The notes beneath the pieces were generated by a model that saw only the letters and a list, made by a program, of their open reading frames with translations, was not told where the DNA came from and ran no database searches. DNA of 64,000 nucleotides from Chitinophaga ginsengisoli (GTDB taxonomy: Bacteria > Bacteroidota > Bacteroidia > Chitinophagales > Chitinophagaceae): contig NZ_PYGK01000014.1 in NCBI RefSeq assembly GCF_003014595.1, positions 124,001-188,000 on the forward strand. The letters run 5' to 3'. The position numbers and the translations under genes were made by a program. This document shows, piece by piece, positions 8,985 through 17,810 of the stretch; within the stretch, counting starts at the first letter, position 1, and every line of letters begins with the position of its first letter.

Positions 8985-10517
8985 ATGAAATTTATTTCCA
9001 GATATATACTCCCGTCACTGCTGTCGCTACTTGTATTAAACGCCTGTAAAAAAGACCTCGGCGACTATGACTATACCAAAGTGGGCATGCCTGTAATAGA
9101 TACCGCCGGTATTGGCAATCCCTATTATATTGAACGCTATGCGTCATTACAGATCGATCCTTCTATCCGCTATGATGGAGGCAACACAAAGGCCTTACGC
9201 TACCAGTGGTTGCTGTATCCAAATATTACCAACAGCACCAGTGGCACTGCAGTAGTAAAGACAATTTCAACAGAAAAGACACTGAACGTTCCTATTGTCG
9301 AGAAAGTAGGTGAATACCGCGTGGAACTGATCGCAACAGATACCACCAACCAACTGAAGGTAAACATGATCTTCACCGTTGTTGTATCTGTTGGTATTGA
9401 ATACGGCATTATGGTATTGCATTCACAACAGGATTCATCCGACGTTGATTTTATCACGACCGCCAACGCAGTACCGGTAGCAGGTATTACACCTAAACAC
9501 CTCAGAGGTATATTCTCTGCTTCCACCGGCAGCAAAATAGCCGGTGCACCGCGCTTCATTGCACAGGAAAGGCGTTCTCAGACCATGCAGAACTGGATAA
9601 CGATTGGCAGCGCAGGACATATAGCTCGTATGAGTGGTAGCGACTTCTCTTTAATGAGAGAAGATAAAGCACTGTTTCGCCGTAGCGATGCAGTCATCAA
9701 TCCACAGGCATTTATGTTACTTGGGAACGGCTATAGCGCATTGATCAATGATGGCAGACTGCACATGTACACCACCGTTTATGAAACAGATGCCCTGTTC
9801 AGTGCTTCCGTTCCTGGCGACTATGAACTGGCGCCTTACCTCGCAATGGGTTCCTATTACAGCGTTGTTGCCGGTGTTTATGATCAGAAGCATGGTAAGT
9901 TCATTCACCCTGCTTCACTAGTAGGGTCTATGATAGACTTCGTTGCTGCTCCGGATACCGTACATCCTCCATTCGATCTGCGTAATATCGGCAAGGACAT
10001 GCTGTATATGGACCGTGGGTTTAGCAACTACACGCACGCCTTCTTCAAAGACAAGACCGGCAACGGCTACTGGCTGTATATCATCAACTTTAATACTTCC
10101 GACAATGGTAATCTCGCCATCAGTGCCAATGACATGAGCATGCTGCCTGAGATAAGCACTGCTAAATTCTTCCAGGCTAGTGAACAGGGATATGTAGATC
10201 TCTATGCCACCGACAGGAAGATCTATGCATATAATTATCAGGGCACCAATACTGCAACGCTGGCGTTTGATGGTTTTCCTGCCGGAGAGACCATCACCTG
10301 CATGAAGATATACAAACCCAATCCGAACTATAACCTGTCAACAGTAACCGGCTGGATACTGTATGTAGGTACCTGGGACGGTCAAAAGGGTAAGGTATAT
10401 GAACTACAGCTGAATGCACTCAGTGGTCAGATCAATGCAACACCGTTAAACGTATTCGAAGGATTTGGAAAGGTGGCTGACATCAGCTCAAAAGCGAGAG
10501 GTTCAGGCACCTATTAA
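8985..10517 (+). CDS. PKD-like family lipoprotein
   Basis: The protein has 510 residues with lipobox LLVLNAC (Cys21). The N-terminal part after the lipidated Cys (KKDLGDYDYTKVGMPVID) and the immunoglobulin-like stretch YQWLLYPN ... YRVELIATDTTNQLKVNMIFTVVV match the PKD-like lipoproteins that follow DUF4843 genes in Bacteroidota. The C-terminal 300 residues look like a beta-propeller or other beta-rich fold, with many short hydrophobic strands. It probably sits on the outer surface and helps bind ligand. It lies 33 bases after the DUF4843 gene and 22 bases before the thioredoxin-fold gene on the same strand. Confidence 0.7.
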   Translation: MKFISRYILPSLLSLLVLNACKKDLGDYDYTKVGMPVIDTAGIGNPYYIERYASLQIDPSIRYDGGNTKALRYQWLLYPNITNSTSGTAVVKTISTEKTLNVPIVEKVGEYRVELIATDTTNQLKVNMIFTVVVSVGIEYGIMVLHSQQDSSDVDFITTANAVPVAGITPKHLRGIFSASTGSKIAGAPRFIAQERRSQTMQNWITIGSAGHIARMSGSDFSLMREDKALFRRSDAVINPQAFMLLGNGYSALINDGRLHMYTTVYETDALFSASVPGDYELAPYLAMGSYYSVVAGVYDQKHGKFIHPASLVGSMIDFVAAPDTVHPPFDLRNIGKDMLYMDRGFSNYTHAFFKDKTGNGYWLYIINFNTSDNGNLAISANDMSMLPEISTAKFFQASEQGYVDLYATDRKIYAYNYQGTNTATLAFDGFPAGETITCMKIYKPNPNYNLSTVTGWILYVGTWDGQKGKVYELQLNALSGQINATPLNVFEGFGKVADISSKARGSGTY

Positions 10518-10539
10518 CAACGGAAATCAACGAACATTT

Positions 10540-12528
10540 ATGAGAAAGAATTTAATGCTCACAGCAACATTTATTTTGTTACTGATGACCACCTATGTGT
10601 CTGCACAAAAGGGATTCCGCGTTTCGCCGATGTATCCCAATGGAGGCGACACAGTAACGATTACCTATAATCCTGACAGTACTATCCTGAAGGGACTCGC
10701 CCCCGTAACAGGCACGATCTACCTGTTTACCGACTTTAAATGGGAAGCAGATGACCTGAACATGCAAATGACAGATTCCGGATGGGCGGCCACATATGTA
10801 TTGCCATCCAAAGCATCTCTGCTTATCTGCAATTTCAGTGCTGCAGGTAAAACAGACAAAGGCGGTAAGATGACCTACGCCTGGATGATGACCGGCAACA
10901 ACCATAAAATAGTACCCGGTGGTTACCCGGCATGGGCTTTCATACGCGCCAGATCCATTCACGAAAGTGTTCCTGATGCAGTAGACAGCATCGCAATGAT
11001 TGATGATGAATTAGCCTTACAATGGATGATGTGGGAAGTAAGAGATCATCATGAGAGTGACAGAAAGATCTTCTACAATGCGAATACCTTTATGAAGAAT
11101 CATTACGGCCGCCGGGCTGACTCCTCCATGAGAGAGCAGATCAAACACATCACCGGACTGCCTGATGTAACAGAAGAAGAACTGATAGCTGTTTCCCGCG
11201 CCTATAATGATCTGTTACATAGTAAAGCCAGCGCCGATTCTATGAACGATATCATTATCAAGAAATTCCCTGCCGGCATTACCGCCAGAGATAAATGGAT
11301 CTATAGGATGTTCCGCGAATCTAATGTGCGGGACAGTCTTTGGGAACACTTCGTTCAGCTCTTTCCACTGAAGAAATTCAGCAACGTCAACACGGAGATC
11401 GATCAGATGTACTATCAGAAGGTGTACAGGGCCGTAGCCTATACTCCTATCATCAAACGTAATGACTACAGCGTCATGAATAAAATGATACCGGATGCAC
11501 CACTGATCTCTCTGACAGAGTTTCACCGGCAGGTGATCATGAACCCGTTTGAACATAATACGGTAAAGGCAGACTCCATTCTCTCCTACTCCCAGACGAT
11601 CGTTGACCAGCTGGAAAAACTATCCGGGGAGAAACGGGGCGCTGAAAGCCAGTTCCTCTCACCTTCCGCATGGAAGCGCTATGTACTTCAATACAGCAGC
11701 CCGGCATTCTTCGGCCATGCTACCCTGCTGCATGTGACAGGCGACGATAAACGTGCCCTGGTATACATGGAGAAAGCAAGAGCATACCACGATCCTGGAA
11801 GAGTTGGCGCCGAATTTAACGGACTATATACGACCTTACTGGAGAATAACGGCAAACATGCCGCAGCCATGCAGATAGTAGAAAACAGTGTACGTGAGAA
11901 CAAGGTTACCCCTGAAATGATCGCTATGCTGAAAAAAGAATACGTCGCCAAACATAAAAGTGAGGCAGGCTTCGACGCTTACTTCAACAGCATGAAGGAT
12001 CCTGAACAGCTGAAGGCACAACAGGAACACCTGAAATCAGACCTGATCAGACAAGCTGTTCCATCTTTCAAACTGGAACAGATGAAAGGGGGCTACGCTG
12101 AGCTGGCAAAACAAAAGGGTAAGATCGTAGTATTAGACTTCTGGGCTACCTGGTGTGGCCCTTGTAAAGCGGCGCTTCCTGGTATGCAGATGGCGGTAGA
12201 CAAATATAAAAACGATGACAAAGTCACTTTCTATTTCATCGCTACTCAGGAAACAAAACCGGACTATCGCGAGCAGATCAAAGCCTTTGTGAAAGAGAAG
12301 AATTACAACATCAATGTGCTGTACGACGCACCTAATAAAAAGAGTGGTCACCTGGATGATACCTATTCCAGATATGCTTCGCTGATGCACTTCTCCGGTA
12401 TCCCACAGAAGATGATCATTGACGGTAATGGCATGGTTAGATGGACATCCACCGGTTACTTTGGCAGTCCCAGTGCACTGGCAGACGAGATATCATATGT
12501 TGTTGAACTGCTGAAAAAAGAGAATTGA
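10540..12528 (+). CDS. Large exported protein with C-terminal TlpA/thioredoxin domain
   Basis: The protein has about 662 residues from the ATG at 10540, which opens a clean signal peptide ending near YVSAQKG. Residues 20 to about 500 form a long helical and beta region with no motif I recognise. The last 160 residues are a TlpA-like thioredoxin fold with the active site W538-C-G-P-C542 in the context VVLDFWATWCGPCKAALPGM. Such proteins act in the periplasm as thiol-disulfide reductases. Why one is tied to an import system is unknown; the N-terminal region may bind the imported substrate or a partner. The hydrolase gene starts 1 base after its stop. Confidence 0.8.
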   Translation: MRKNLMLTATFILLLMTTYVSAQKGFRVSPMYPNGGDTVTITYNPDSTILKGLAPVTGTIYLFTDFKWEADDLNMQMTDSGWAATYVLPSKASLLICNFSAAGKTDKGGKMTYAWMMTGNNHKIVPGGYPAWAFIRARSIHESVPDAVDSIAMIDDELALQWMMWEVRDHHESDRKIFYNANTFMKNHYGRRADSSMREQIKHITGLPDVTEEELIAVSRAYNDLLHSKASADSMNDIIIKKFPAGITARDKWIYRMFRESNVRDSLWEHFVQLFPLKKFSNVNTEIDQMYYQKVYRAVAYTPIIKRNDYSVMNKMIPDAPLISLTEFHRQVIMNPFEHNTVKADSILSYSQTIVDQLEKLSGEKRGAESQFLSPSAWKRYVLQYSSPAFFGHATLLHVTGDDKRALVYMEKARAYHDPGRVGAEFNGLYTTLLENNGKHAAAMQIVENSVRENKVTPEMIAMLKKEYVAKHKSEAGFDAYFNSMKDPEQLKAQQEHLKSDLIRQAVPSFKLEQMKGGYAELAKQKGKIVVLDFWATWCGPCKAALPGMQMAVDKYKNDDKVTFYFIATQETKPDYREQIKAFVKEKNYNINVLYDAPNKKSGHLDDTYSRYASLMHFSGIPQKMIIDGNGMVRWTSTGYFGSPSALADEISYVVELLKKEN

Positions 12529-12529
12529 T

Positions 12530-13612
12530 ATGTTAAGATTGTTGCTGATTGTCCTATCTATACCTCTACTGATCCCTGGCCATATATACGGCCAGGGATC
12601 TCCTTACCGCAGCGATACTGTACATTTCAGCAATGCTGATGGCAGTATCCGTTTTGGCGGCACGCTCACCATACCCGCAGGTAAGAAAAGCTATCCTGCC
12701 ATCGTGCTGATATCGGGCACCGGTAAACAGGACAGGGATGGCACCATGGCCGGGCACCCGATGTTCCGTGTACTAGCCGACTCCCTGACCCGCAGAGGCT
12801 TTGCCGTACTGCGCACAGACGACCGGGGCGTAGGTGAGACAACAGGAAAATATGAAGATGCCACTACTAAAGATTTTGCAGATGATGCATTAGCCGCTGT
12901 ACGCTTCCTTAAACAACACAAAGCGGTCCGCAAAGTCGGTGTTATGGGACATAGCGAAGGCGGCGCCGCTGCCATCATAGCTGCGGGTTCTTCCCGTGAC
13001 ATAGACTTTGTAATTACCCTGGCGGGTCTTGCCCTGAATGGACTGGACGCCCTGAAATTACAGAACTATGCCATTACCAGATCAGCGCCGATCAGCGATT
13101 ACGACCGTAATCGTTATGACACCATCAATACGCGGATGTTTGACACCGTTTACAGGTATGCCGGCACGCCCGAACTGGAAGGTAAACTCCGTAGTACCTA
13201 TGCCGCCTGGAAACAGGCTGATGACAGCGCCTTTAAGAAAGACTTCCCGGATAAGTATGATCATATGCGCTTTTTCCTGGAATCTTACATCACACAGGCG
13301 ACAGGCCCCTGGTATCAATATCATATCAGGTTTGACCCTGTTCCTTATCTGCAGAAGATCAAAGTGCCTTTCCTCGCCCTGAATGGTGACAAAGACATCA
13401 TGGTCACCTACCGGGAAAACCTCGACATGATCGCTACTACACTGAAACAGGCAGGTAACGGAAATGTAACGACCCATGCCTTACCTGGTACCAACCACCT
13501 CTTTCAGCATTGTGTAACCTGTACAAGAGAAGAAATCAGCACGTTGAAAGAAGACTTCTCTGCGGAAGCATTTACAATCATCATTCAATGGTTGCAGCCA
13601 TTGCTGAAATAA
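12530..13612 (+). CDS. Exported alpha/beta hydrolase
   Basis: The protein has 360 residues with a signal peptide (MLRLLLIVLSIPLLIPGHIYGQ). The alpha/beta hydrolase core has the nucleophile elbow GHSEGG (Ser142), an oxyanion-region segment LISGTGKQDRDG, a late acid candidate (LNGDKDIMV) and a final His (LPGTNHLFQH). This is a serine esterase or peptidase-like fold of the Hydrolase_4 kind; the substrate is not deducible. The gene starts 1 base after the thioredoxin-fold gene and closes the operon, with an intrinsic terminator at 13644-13672. In an operon without glycosidases it is the best candidate for the substrate-cleaving enzyme. Confidence 0.8.
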   Translation: MLRLLLIVLSIPLLIPGHIYGQGSPYRSDTVHFSNADGSIRFGGTLTIPAGKKSYPAIVLISGTGKQDRDGTMAGHPMFRVLADSLTRRGFAVLRTDDRGVGETTGKYEDATTKDFADDALAAVRFLKQHKAVRKVGVMGHSEGGAAAIIAAGSSRDIDFVITLAGLALNGLDALKLQNYAITRSAPISDYDRNRYDTINTRMFDTVYRYAGTPELEGKLRSTYAAWKQADDSAFKKDFPDKYDHMRFFLESYITQATGPWYQYHIRFDPVPYLQKIKVPFLALNGDKDIMVTYRENLDMIATTLKQAGNGNVTTHALPGTNHLFQHCVTCTREEISTLKEDFSAEAFTIIIQWLQPLLK

Positions 13613-13643
13613 TTTTTTTGTTGAAGATCAATAGATAAATGAC

Positions 13644-13674
13644 AAACGCGGCTTATTGAGGCCGCGTTTTTGTA
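13644..13674 (+). terminator. Intrinsic terminator of the sigma-FecR-SusCD operon
   Basis: A perfect 9-base stem AAACGCGGC / GCCGCGTTT with an 8-base loop runs into TTTTTG. It lies 31 bases after the hydrolase stop and ends the long plus-strand operon. Confidence 0.8.
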
Positions 13675-13757
13675 TTTGGTCTTATTTTTGCCTGACAGCT
13701 ATCATGAGCTTAGCAATTTCATTCAACTACAACCGGTTGAAGACAATAAGACAGAAA

Positions 13758-14762
13758 ATGAAAGCGATCACACTTAGGCAGTTTGGCACCACGGACAATT
13801 TCTTTTTTACAGAAACTGACACCCCGGCAATCAGTGATAATGATGTACTTGTAAAAATATATTCGACCGCCTTCAACCCCATTGACTACCAGATGAGGAT
13901 AGGCGCCAATGAAAGTAAACGTATGCACTCCCATATCCTGGGAAGGGAATTTTCGGGGATCGTCGCTAAAAAAGGGAAGTTGGTGAAAGACCTTGAGATC
14001 GGAGACAGTGTATACTGCGCATCCGGCAGTATGGGCTCTAATGGCACCTACGCGGAATATATCAGTGTACCACAGCAGATCCTGGCCAAAATGCCAGCGA
14101 ATATCAGCTTTGACCAGGCAGCGGCACTGCCCATCAGTGCCCTGACCGCCATGCAATGCTGTAACCGGCTCAAAATATCCCCCGAAGAATCCGTCTTCAT
14201 CAGCGGAGGCGCGGGTGGCGTAGGACTGGTTCTGATCAAGATCCTGCTTTCTCAGGGTGTCAGGAAGATCGTTACCACCGCCGGTAATCCCGGAAGCAGG
14301 CAGGAACTGATCAATGCAGGCCTCAGAAACGACCAGATCATCGACTATAAAGCGTCCAATGCCGTTCCCCTGATCATCCAGGCAAATAGTAACCAGCTGT
14401 TTGATTATTGCATAGACCTTGTGGGCAGGCAAATGTCTGAGCGTTGCAGCAATATTCTACGGTTGAACGGGACTTATGTAGACGTGACCAACTTAACAAC
14501 AGATGAAGCACATGAAAACCTATTCAATATAGGAGCTGTAGTGGTTCATATTTCCAATTATGCCTATAGTCTGAAAGGCAATTTTGCTTATTACGGCGAT
14601 CTTTTACGACGTATCACTGGCCTGGTAGAAAAAGGTGTTATCAGTCCCTCTCCCGTTCAGGTAATCGGCGACTTTGAATTAAGCACCGTCAGAAAAGCAC
14701 ATGCCCTCATGGAGAGCAATCAGACCCAGGGCCATAAACTGATCATGCGCATCAGCGAATAA
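13758..14762 (+). CDS. NADP-dependent quinone oxidoreductase-like protein (MDR superfamily)
   Basis: This is a 334-residue medium-chain dehydrogenase/reductase. The N-terminal GroES-like domain contains STAFNPIDYQMRIG and ILGREFSGIVAKKG, and the Rossmann domain contains SGGAGGVGLVLIKILL. The catalytic and structural zinc Cys sets of alcohol dehydrogenases are absent, which points to the zinc-free quinone-oxidoreductase branch that reduces quinones or enones with NADPH. I chose the ATG at 13758 (MKAITLRQFG). An upstream ATG at 13656 lies inside the preceding terminator hairpin and adds an unlikely leader. The gene stands alone between two terminators. Confidence 0.85.
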   Translation: MKAITLRQFGTTDNFFFTETDTPAISDNDVLVKIYSTAFNPIDYQMRIGANESKRMHSHILGREFSGIVAKKGKLVKDLEIGDSVYCASGSMGSNGTYAEYISVPQQILAKMPANISFDQAAALPISALTAMQCCNRLKISPEESVFISGGAGGVGLVLIKILLSQGVRKIVTTAGNPGSRQELINAGLRNDQIIDYKASNAVPLIIQANSNQLFDYCIDLVGRQMSERCSNILRLNGTYVDVTNLTTDEAHENLFNIGAVVVHISNYAYSLKGNFAYYGDLLRRITGLVEKGVISPSPVQVIGDFELSTVRKAHALMESNQTQGHKLIMRISE

Positions 14763-14766
14763 AAAA

Positions 14767-14808
14767 AGGTGTACCAACAAGCCGTGGAGCTGGCCTGTTG
14801 ATACACCT
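14767..14808. terminator. Hairpin between convergent genes
   Basis: An imperfect 17-base inverted repeat (AGGTGTA-CCAACAAGCC against GGCCTGTTG-A-TACACCT) with an 8-base loop lies between the oxidoreductase (plus strand) and the GH76 gene (minus strand). On the minus strand it runs into TTTTTTATTC, so it should end transcription in that direction. In the plus direction the T-tract is missing. Confidence 0.6.
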
Positions 14809-14840
14809 AAGGGGAATTAGTATGGCTGGATATGGATAGT

Positions 14841-15965
14841 CTATTTCTCCGGCGGACAAACCTGCATCAATTCCACCGCACTGCTGGCCTCATAAGATTG
14901 CACAATACCAGAAGGACAAGGCACCTTGTAATTCCGATATGTGATCCCTCTTGTGGCATCGCGATTGCCCCAGGCCATGTTGATATTCTTGCGGATCCAT
15001 GGCAGATATTGCTGTTGCCCCGCATCCTTCACCAGCGTCATGATATAGTGACCGAAAATCGCCTTCAGTACACCCTGCTCATTCCAGTCGCCTTCAGCAG
15101 GCAGAACACCATCCGCATCACACATTTTCTGCTGTGTATAGTCGGCGCCCTTCTTTGCATTGTCCAGGTAGGACTGCTGACCGGTAGCCTTATACAACAT
15201 CACCGCAGCACCGATAAAAGTGCCCTGGTTGTAAGTGTAGTCAGAAAAGCCTTTATTGCCTTTAATGTTGTTATCTGCCGCCCTGCCGGTGGTACTGTCG
15301 GTCAGGTTTACCAGCGACCAGCTATAGATATCCTTGGCCTTGTTCAGGTAAGACGTATCCTTTGTAATGTTATACAATGTCATCGCCGCAATCACTGTCG
15401 GGAAGTTGATACAGGAGTTCTTGCCTGTATGTTTGAAATCCCACCACATGCCACCAAGGGCAGGATCGTATGATTCTTTATACACGTACTGGAATCCTTC
15501 TATGGACCTATCCAGGTATTCCTTATTACCAGTGATCTCATGCGCCCTGGCTAGGGAGATAATCCACCACATCATATCATCGTAAATGAACCATACCACT
15601 TTGTTACTCCAGTTGTACCTGTCATAACGGTTATAACCACCCTGGTACAGGTCATCTATCATCTTACGGTGAGCCGCATCTCCGGTACGCTTATAGGTAT
15701 CCATAATAAGGTCCCAGTATACGGCCTGTGTCCAGATAGCACCTATGTCTTTCCGTTCCGTATTAGAATAGTACAGCTTATCTGTCGTGCTGTAGAAATA
15801 CTGGTTGAAAGTATTAAAAGCAGCCGTGGCATCCTTCGACGTAAAAGATACCGGTGGCAATACGGGAGGATCTACAGTGCCTCCACCTGTTGTATTGCTT
15901 TTACCACAGGAGATGCTTGCCAGCAGTACCGTAATGGTTAGAAAACAACGTAATTTATTCATCAC
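14841..15965 (-). CDS. GH76 family glycoside hydrolase (endo-alpha-1,6-mannanase), lipoprotein
   Basis: The protein has 374 residues. A lipobox (SISC, Cys20) is followed by a Gly/Pro-rich linker and then an (alpha/alpha)6 catalytic domain. The GH76 catalytic pair of adjacent aspartates is visible as YDDMMWW (Asp129, Asp130). Other family segments are AVYWDLIMDTYKRTG, GMWWDFKHTGKNSC and FSDYTYNQGTFIGAAVMLY. GH76 enzymes cut the alpha-1,6-mannan backbone of fungal cell walls and related glycans. It lies 31 bases downstream of the SusD gene on the same strand, so surface cutting and import are linked. This gene is the main evidence for the ligand of the locus. Confidence 0.9.
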   Translation of the reverse strand: MMNKLRCFLTITVLLASISCGKSNTTGGGTVDPPVLPPVSFTSKDATAAFNTFNQYFYSTTDKLYYSNTERKDIGAIWTQAVYWDLIMDTYKRTGDAAHRKMIDDLYQGGYNRYDRYNWSNKVVWFIYDDMMWWIISLARAHEITGNKEYLDRSIEGFQYVYKESYDPALGGMWWDFKHTGKNSCINFPTVIAAMTLYNITKDTSYLNKAKDIYSWSLVNLTDSTTGRAADNNIKGNKGFSDYTYNQGTFIGAAVMLYKATGQQSYLDNAKKGADYTQQKMCDADGVLPAEGDWNEQGVLKAIFGHYIMTLVKDAGQQQYLPWIRKNINMAWGNRDATRGITYRNYKVPCPSGIVQSYEASSAVELMQVCPPEK

Positions 15966-15996
15966 AAAAACAAGTTGATGTCAGTTAATAAAGTTA

Positions 15997-17796
15997 TTAC
16001 CATCCGGGATTCTGCACAAGCTGTCTGTCATTATTTACATCGTTGGATGGTATCGGGAAAAAGTAATGACGCTTGTTGAACACCCTTGTTTCAAAAGTCA
16101 CCACCTTCAGGAAGTCCGGCATGTCTGCGCTGATATTCATCCCTGACATAGGTCCATTTTGGGTCTGCTCTCCGATCTTCCAGCGGCGTACATCAAAGAA
16201 ACGGTTATTCTCAAAAGCCAGTTCTATCCTGCGCTCCTTACGGATGGCCTGACGCATGGCATCCTGACTGGCTGGTGCGGCCAGCCCTTCCGTTCCGTAT
16301 TGAGGGATACCCGCTCTTTCACGGATCAGGTTCAGGTATTTCAGTGCATCAGGATTGGAAGGATCTGATTCATTTACACACTCTGCATAACTCAGATAGA
16401 TCTCCGCTAGTCGGATCAATATCACGGTACGATTGGAAATATCCCAGGCGCCCAGTCCCATTGCCTTACGTACAATGTAACCGGTAGGAGAATAGTCGCC
16501 GCCACCTGTTTGTTTACCTGAATTACCTGTGTTATAGAGACGAGTGGTGATCTCACCAAATGATTTGTTCAACCAGGTGCTGCCATCATAAGTAATGTCT
16601 ACATAAAACCGTGGTTCCCTATTCACCCACTGGTTATAGATCTCCTTTTCATGGGTATCATTTGGTGGCTGGAACATAGAAGTGCCTTCCTTTACGTAAC
16701 CGGATAAAGGATCATCTATACTTCTGCCATTCTTCATAAAGAAGGCATCCACCATATTCTGTGTAGCGCCTAAGCCGCCGCTACCTCTTACATCGCGGGA
16801 GCTGGCGCCATTGTGGTAAGGAGTCAGCTCATACTGTCTGGGACCGATAGAACTGCCTGGTCTGGCAAAGATCACCTCTTTGTTCCAATCGGTCAGGATC
16901 ACATCGCGGCAGGATAGGTAAGGATCATAATTGCCATTGGCATCGTTCTTTCTGAACAGGTCATAAGTGCCGGGTACAAACGTGGAAAGAAAGGCCTTAT
17001 AAGCTTCTGCTGCTTTTGTCCATTTATTGGCGTCGAAGGTCTGGCTGATCAGGTGTTTACCATCTTTATTGACCATATCAGCAAAATCAGTGTTACCGTT
17101 GTACAGCGGACTGGCGGCGTACATCAGGGCACTGGCGCGGAAAGCCAGGGCAGCGCCCTTTGTAACACGGCCAAAGTCTTCATCATTGTCCTGTATGACA
17201 GGAAGATCTTCGGCAGCTCTAGCCAGTTCTGTAGTAACATATTCTACGCACTCATCAAAGGAATTACGCGGCAACTGCAGGTCTGCGTCCACAGGAGGGG
17301 CTTTCTCTCCCAGGATGATAACGGGTCCGTAGATGCGCATCAGATAGAAATAATACATAGCTCTCAGCGCCCGGGCTTCTGCCTTGTATTGTTTGATTTT
17401 GTCAGGCGACAGGTCTTTGATCGCATCTGCATTTTCCATAAATACGCTGGCGCTGCGGATACCACGATAAAAGTTGCGCCAGTAGTCGCCTACAAAGCCA
17501 GAGTTAGCATCCCAGTTGCCGATGTTCACATCATTGGATTGTACAAAGCCCCATACATAATCGGCTTCGTCGGAACCACCGGTCCACAGGCCGCGGTTGT
17601 TCTCAGAACCGGGATTGCGCTGCCCGTATTCATCCGGAACACTGCGATACACATCTGCCAGGAAGCGCTGTGCACTACCCCATGTTCTGAAGGTTTCATC
17701 TAAAGTCAGCCTATCGTCCGGCACCTGGTCAAGGTATTTTGAACAGGAGGACGTGAGTACTATAACGAGGAATAGATATAATAGCTTTTTCATCAT
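15997..17796 (-). CDS. SusD/RagB family lipoprotein of the alpha-mannan locus
   Basis: The protein has 599 residues with lipobox VLTSSC (Cys18) followed by SKYLDQVPDDRLTLDETF, a standard SusD start. The C-terminal RagB/SusD motif is clear (RLAEIYLSYAECVNESDPSNPDALKYLNLIRERAG, then RKERRIELAFENNRFFDVRRWK). It is longer than the roughly 480-550 residues usual for the family. It begins 14 bases after the susC stop. It should bind the mannan fragments made by the downstream GH76 enzyme at the cell surface. Confidence 0.92.
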   Translation of the reverse strand: MMKKLLYLFLVIVLTSSCSKYLDQVPDDRLTLDETFRTWGSAQRFLADVYRSVPDEYGQRNPGSENNRGLWTGGSDEADYVWGFVQSNDVNIGNWDANSGFVGDYWRNFYRGIRSASVFMENADAIKDLSPDKIKQYKAEARALRAMYYFYLMRIYGPVIILGEKAPPVDADLQLPRNSFDECVEYVTTELARAAEDLPVIQDNDEDFGRVTKGAALAFRASALMYAASPLYNGNTDFADMVNKDGKHLISQTFDANKWTKAAEAYKAFLSTFVPGTYDLFRKNDANGNYDPYLSCRDVILTDWNKEVIFARPGSSIGPRQYELTPYHNGASSRDVRGSGGLGATQNMVDAFFMKNGRSIDDPLSGYVKEGTSMFQPPNDTHEKEIYNQWVNREPRFYVDITYDGSTWLNKSFGEITTRLYNTGNSGKQTGGGDYSPTGYIVRKAMGLGAWDISNRTVILIRLAEIYLSYAECVNESDPSNPDALKYLNLIRERAGIPQYGTEGLAAPASQDAMRQAIRKERRIELAFENNRFFDVRRWKIGEQTQNGPMSGMNISADMPDFLKVVTFETRVFNKRHYFFPIPSNDVNNDRQLVQNPGW

Positions 17797-17810
17797 CTTT
17801 GCTTGTAGAA

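Noticed and set aside
13719..14432. A 237-residue minus-strand frame over the oxidoreductase.
   Set aside because: It is a shadow of the oxidoreductase gene, with no family features and no promoter.
14832..15473. A 213-residue plus-strand frame opposite the GH76 gene.
   Set aside because: It lies opposite a confident GH76 gene and has no domain features.
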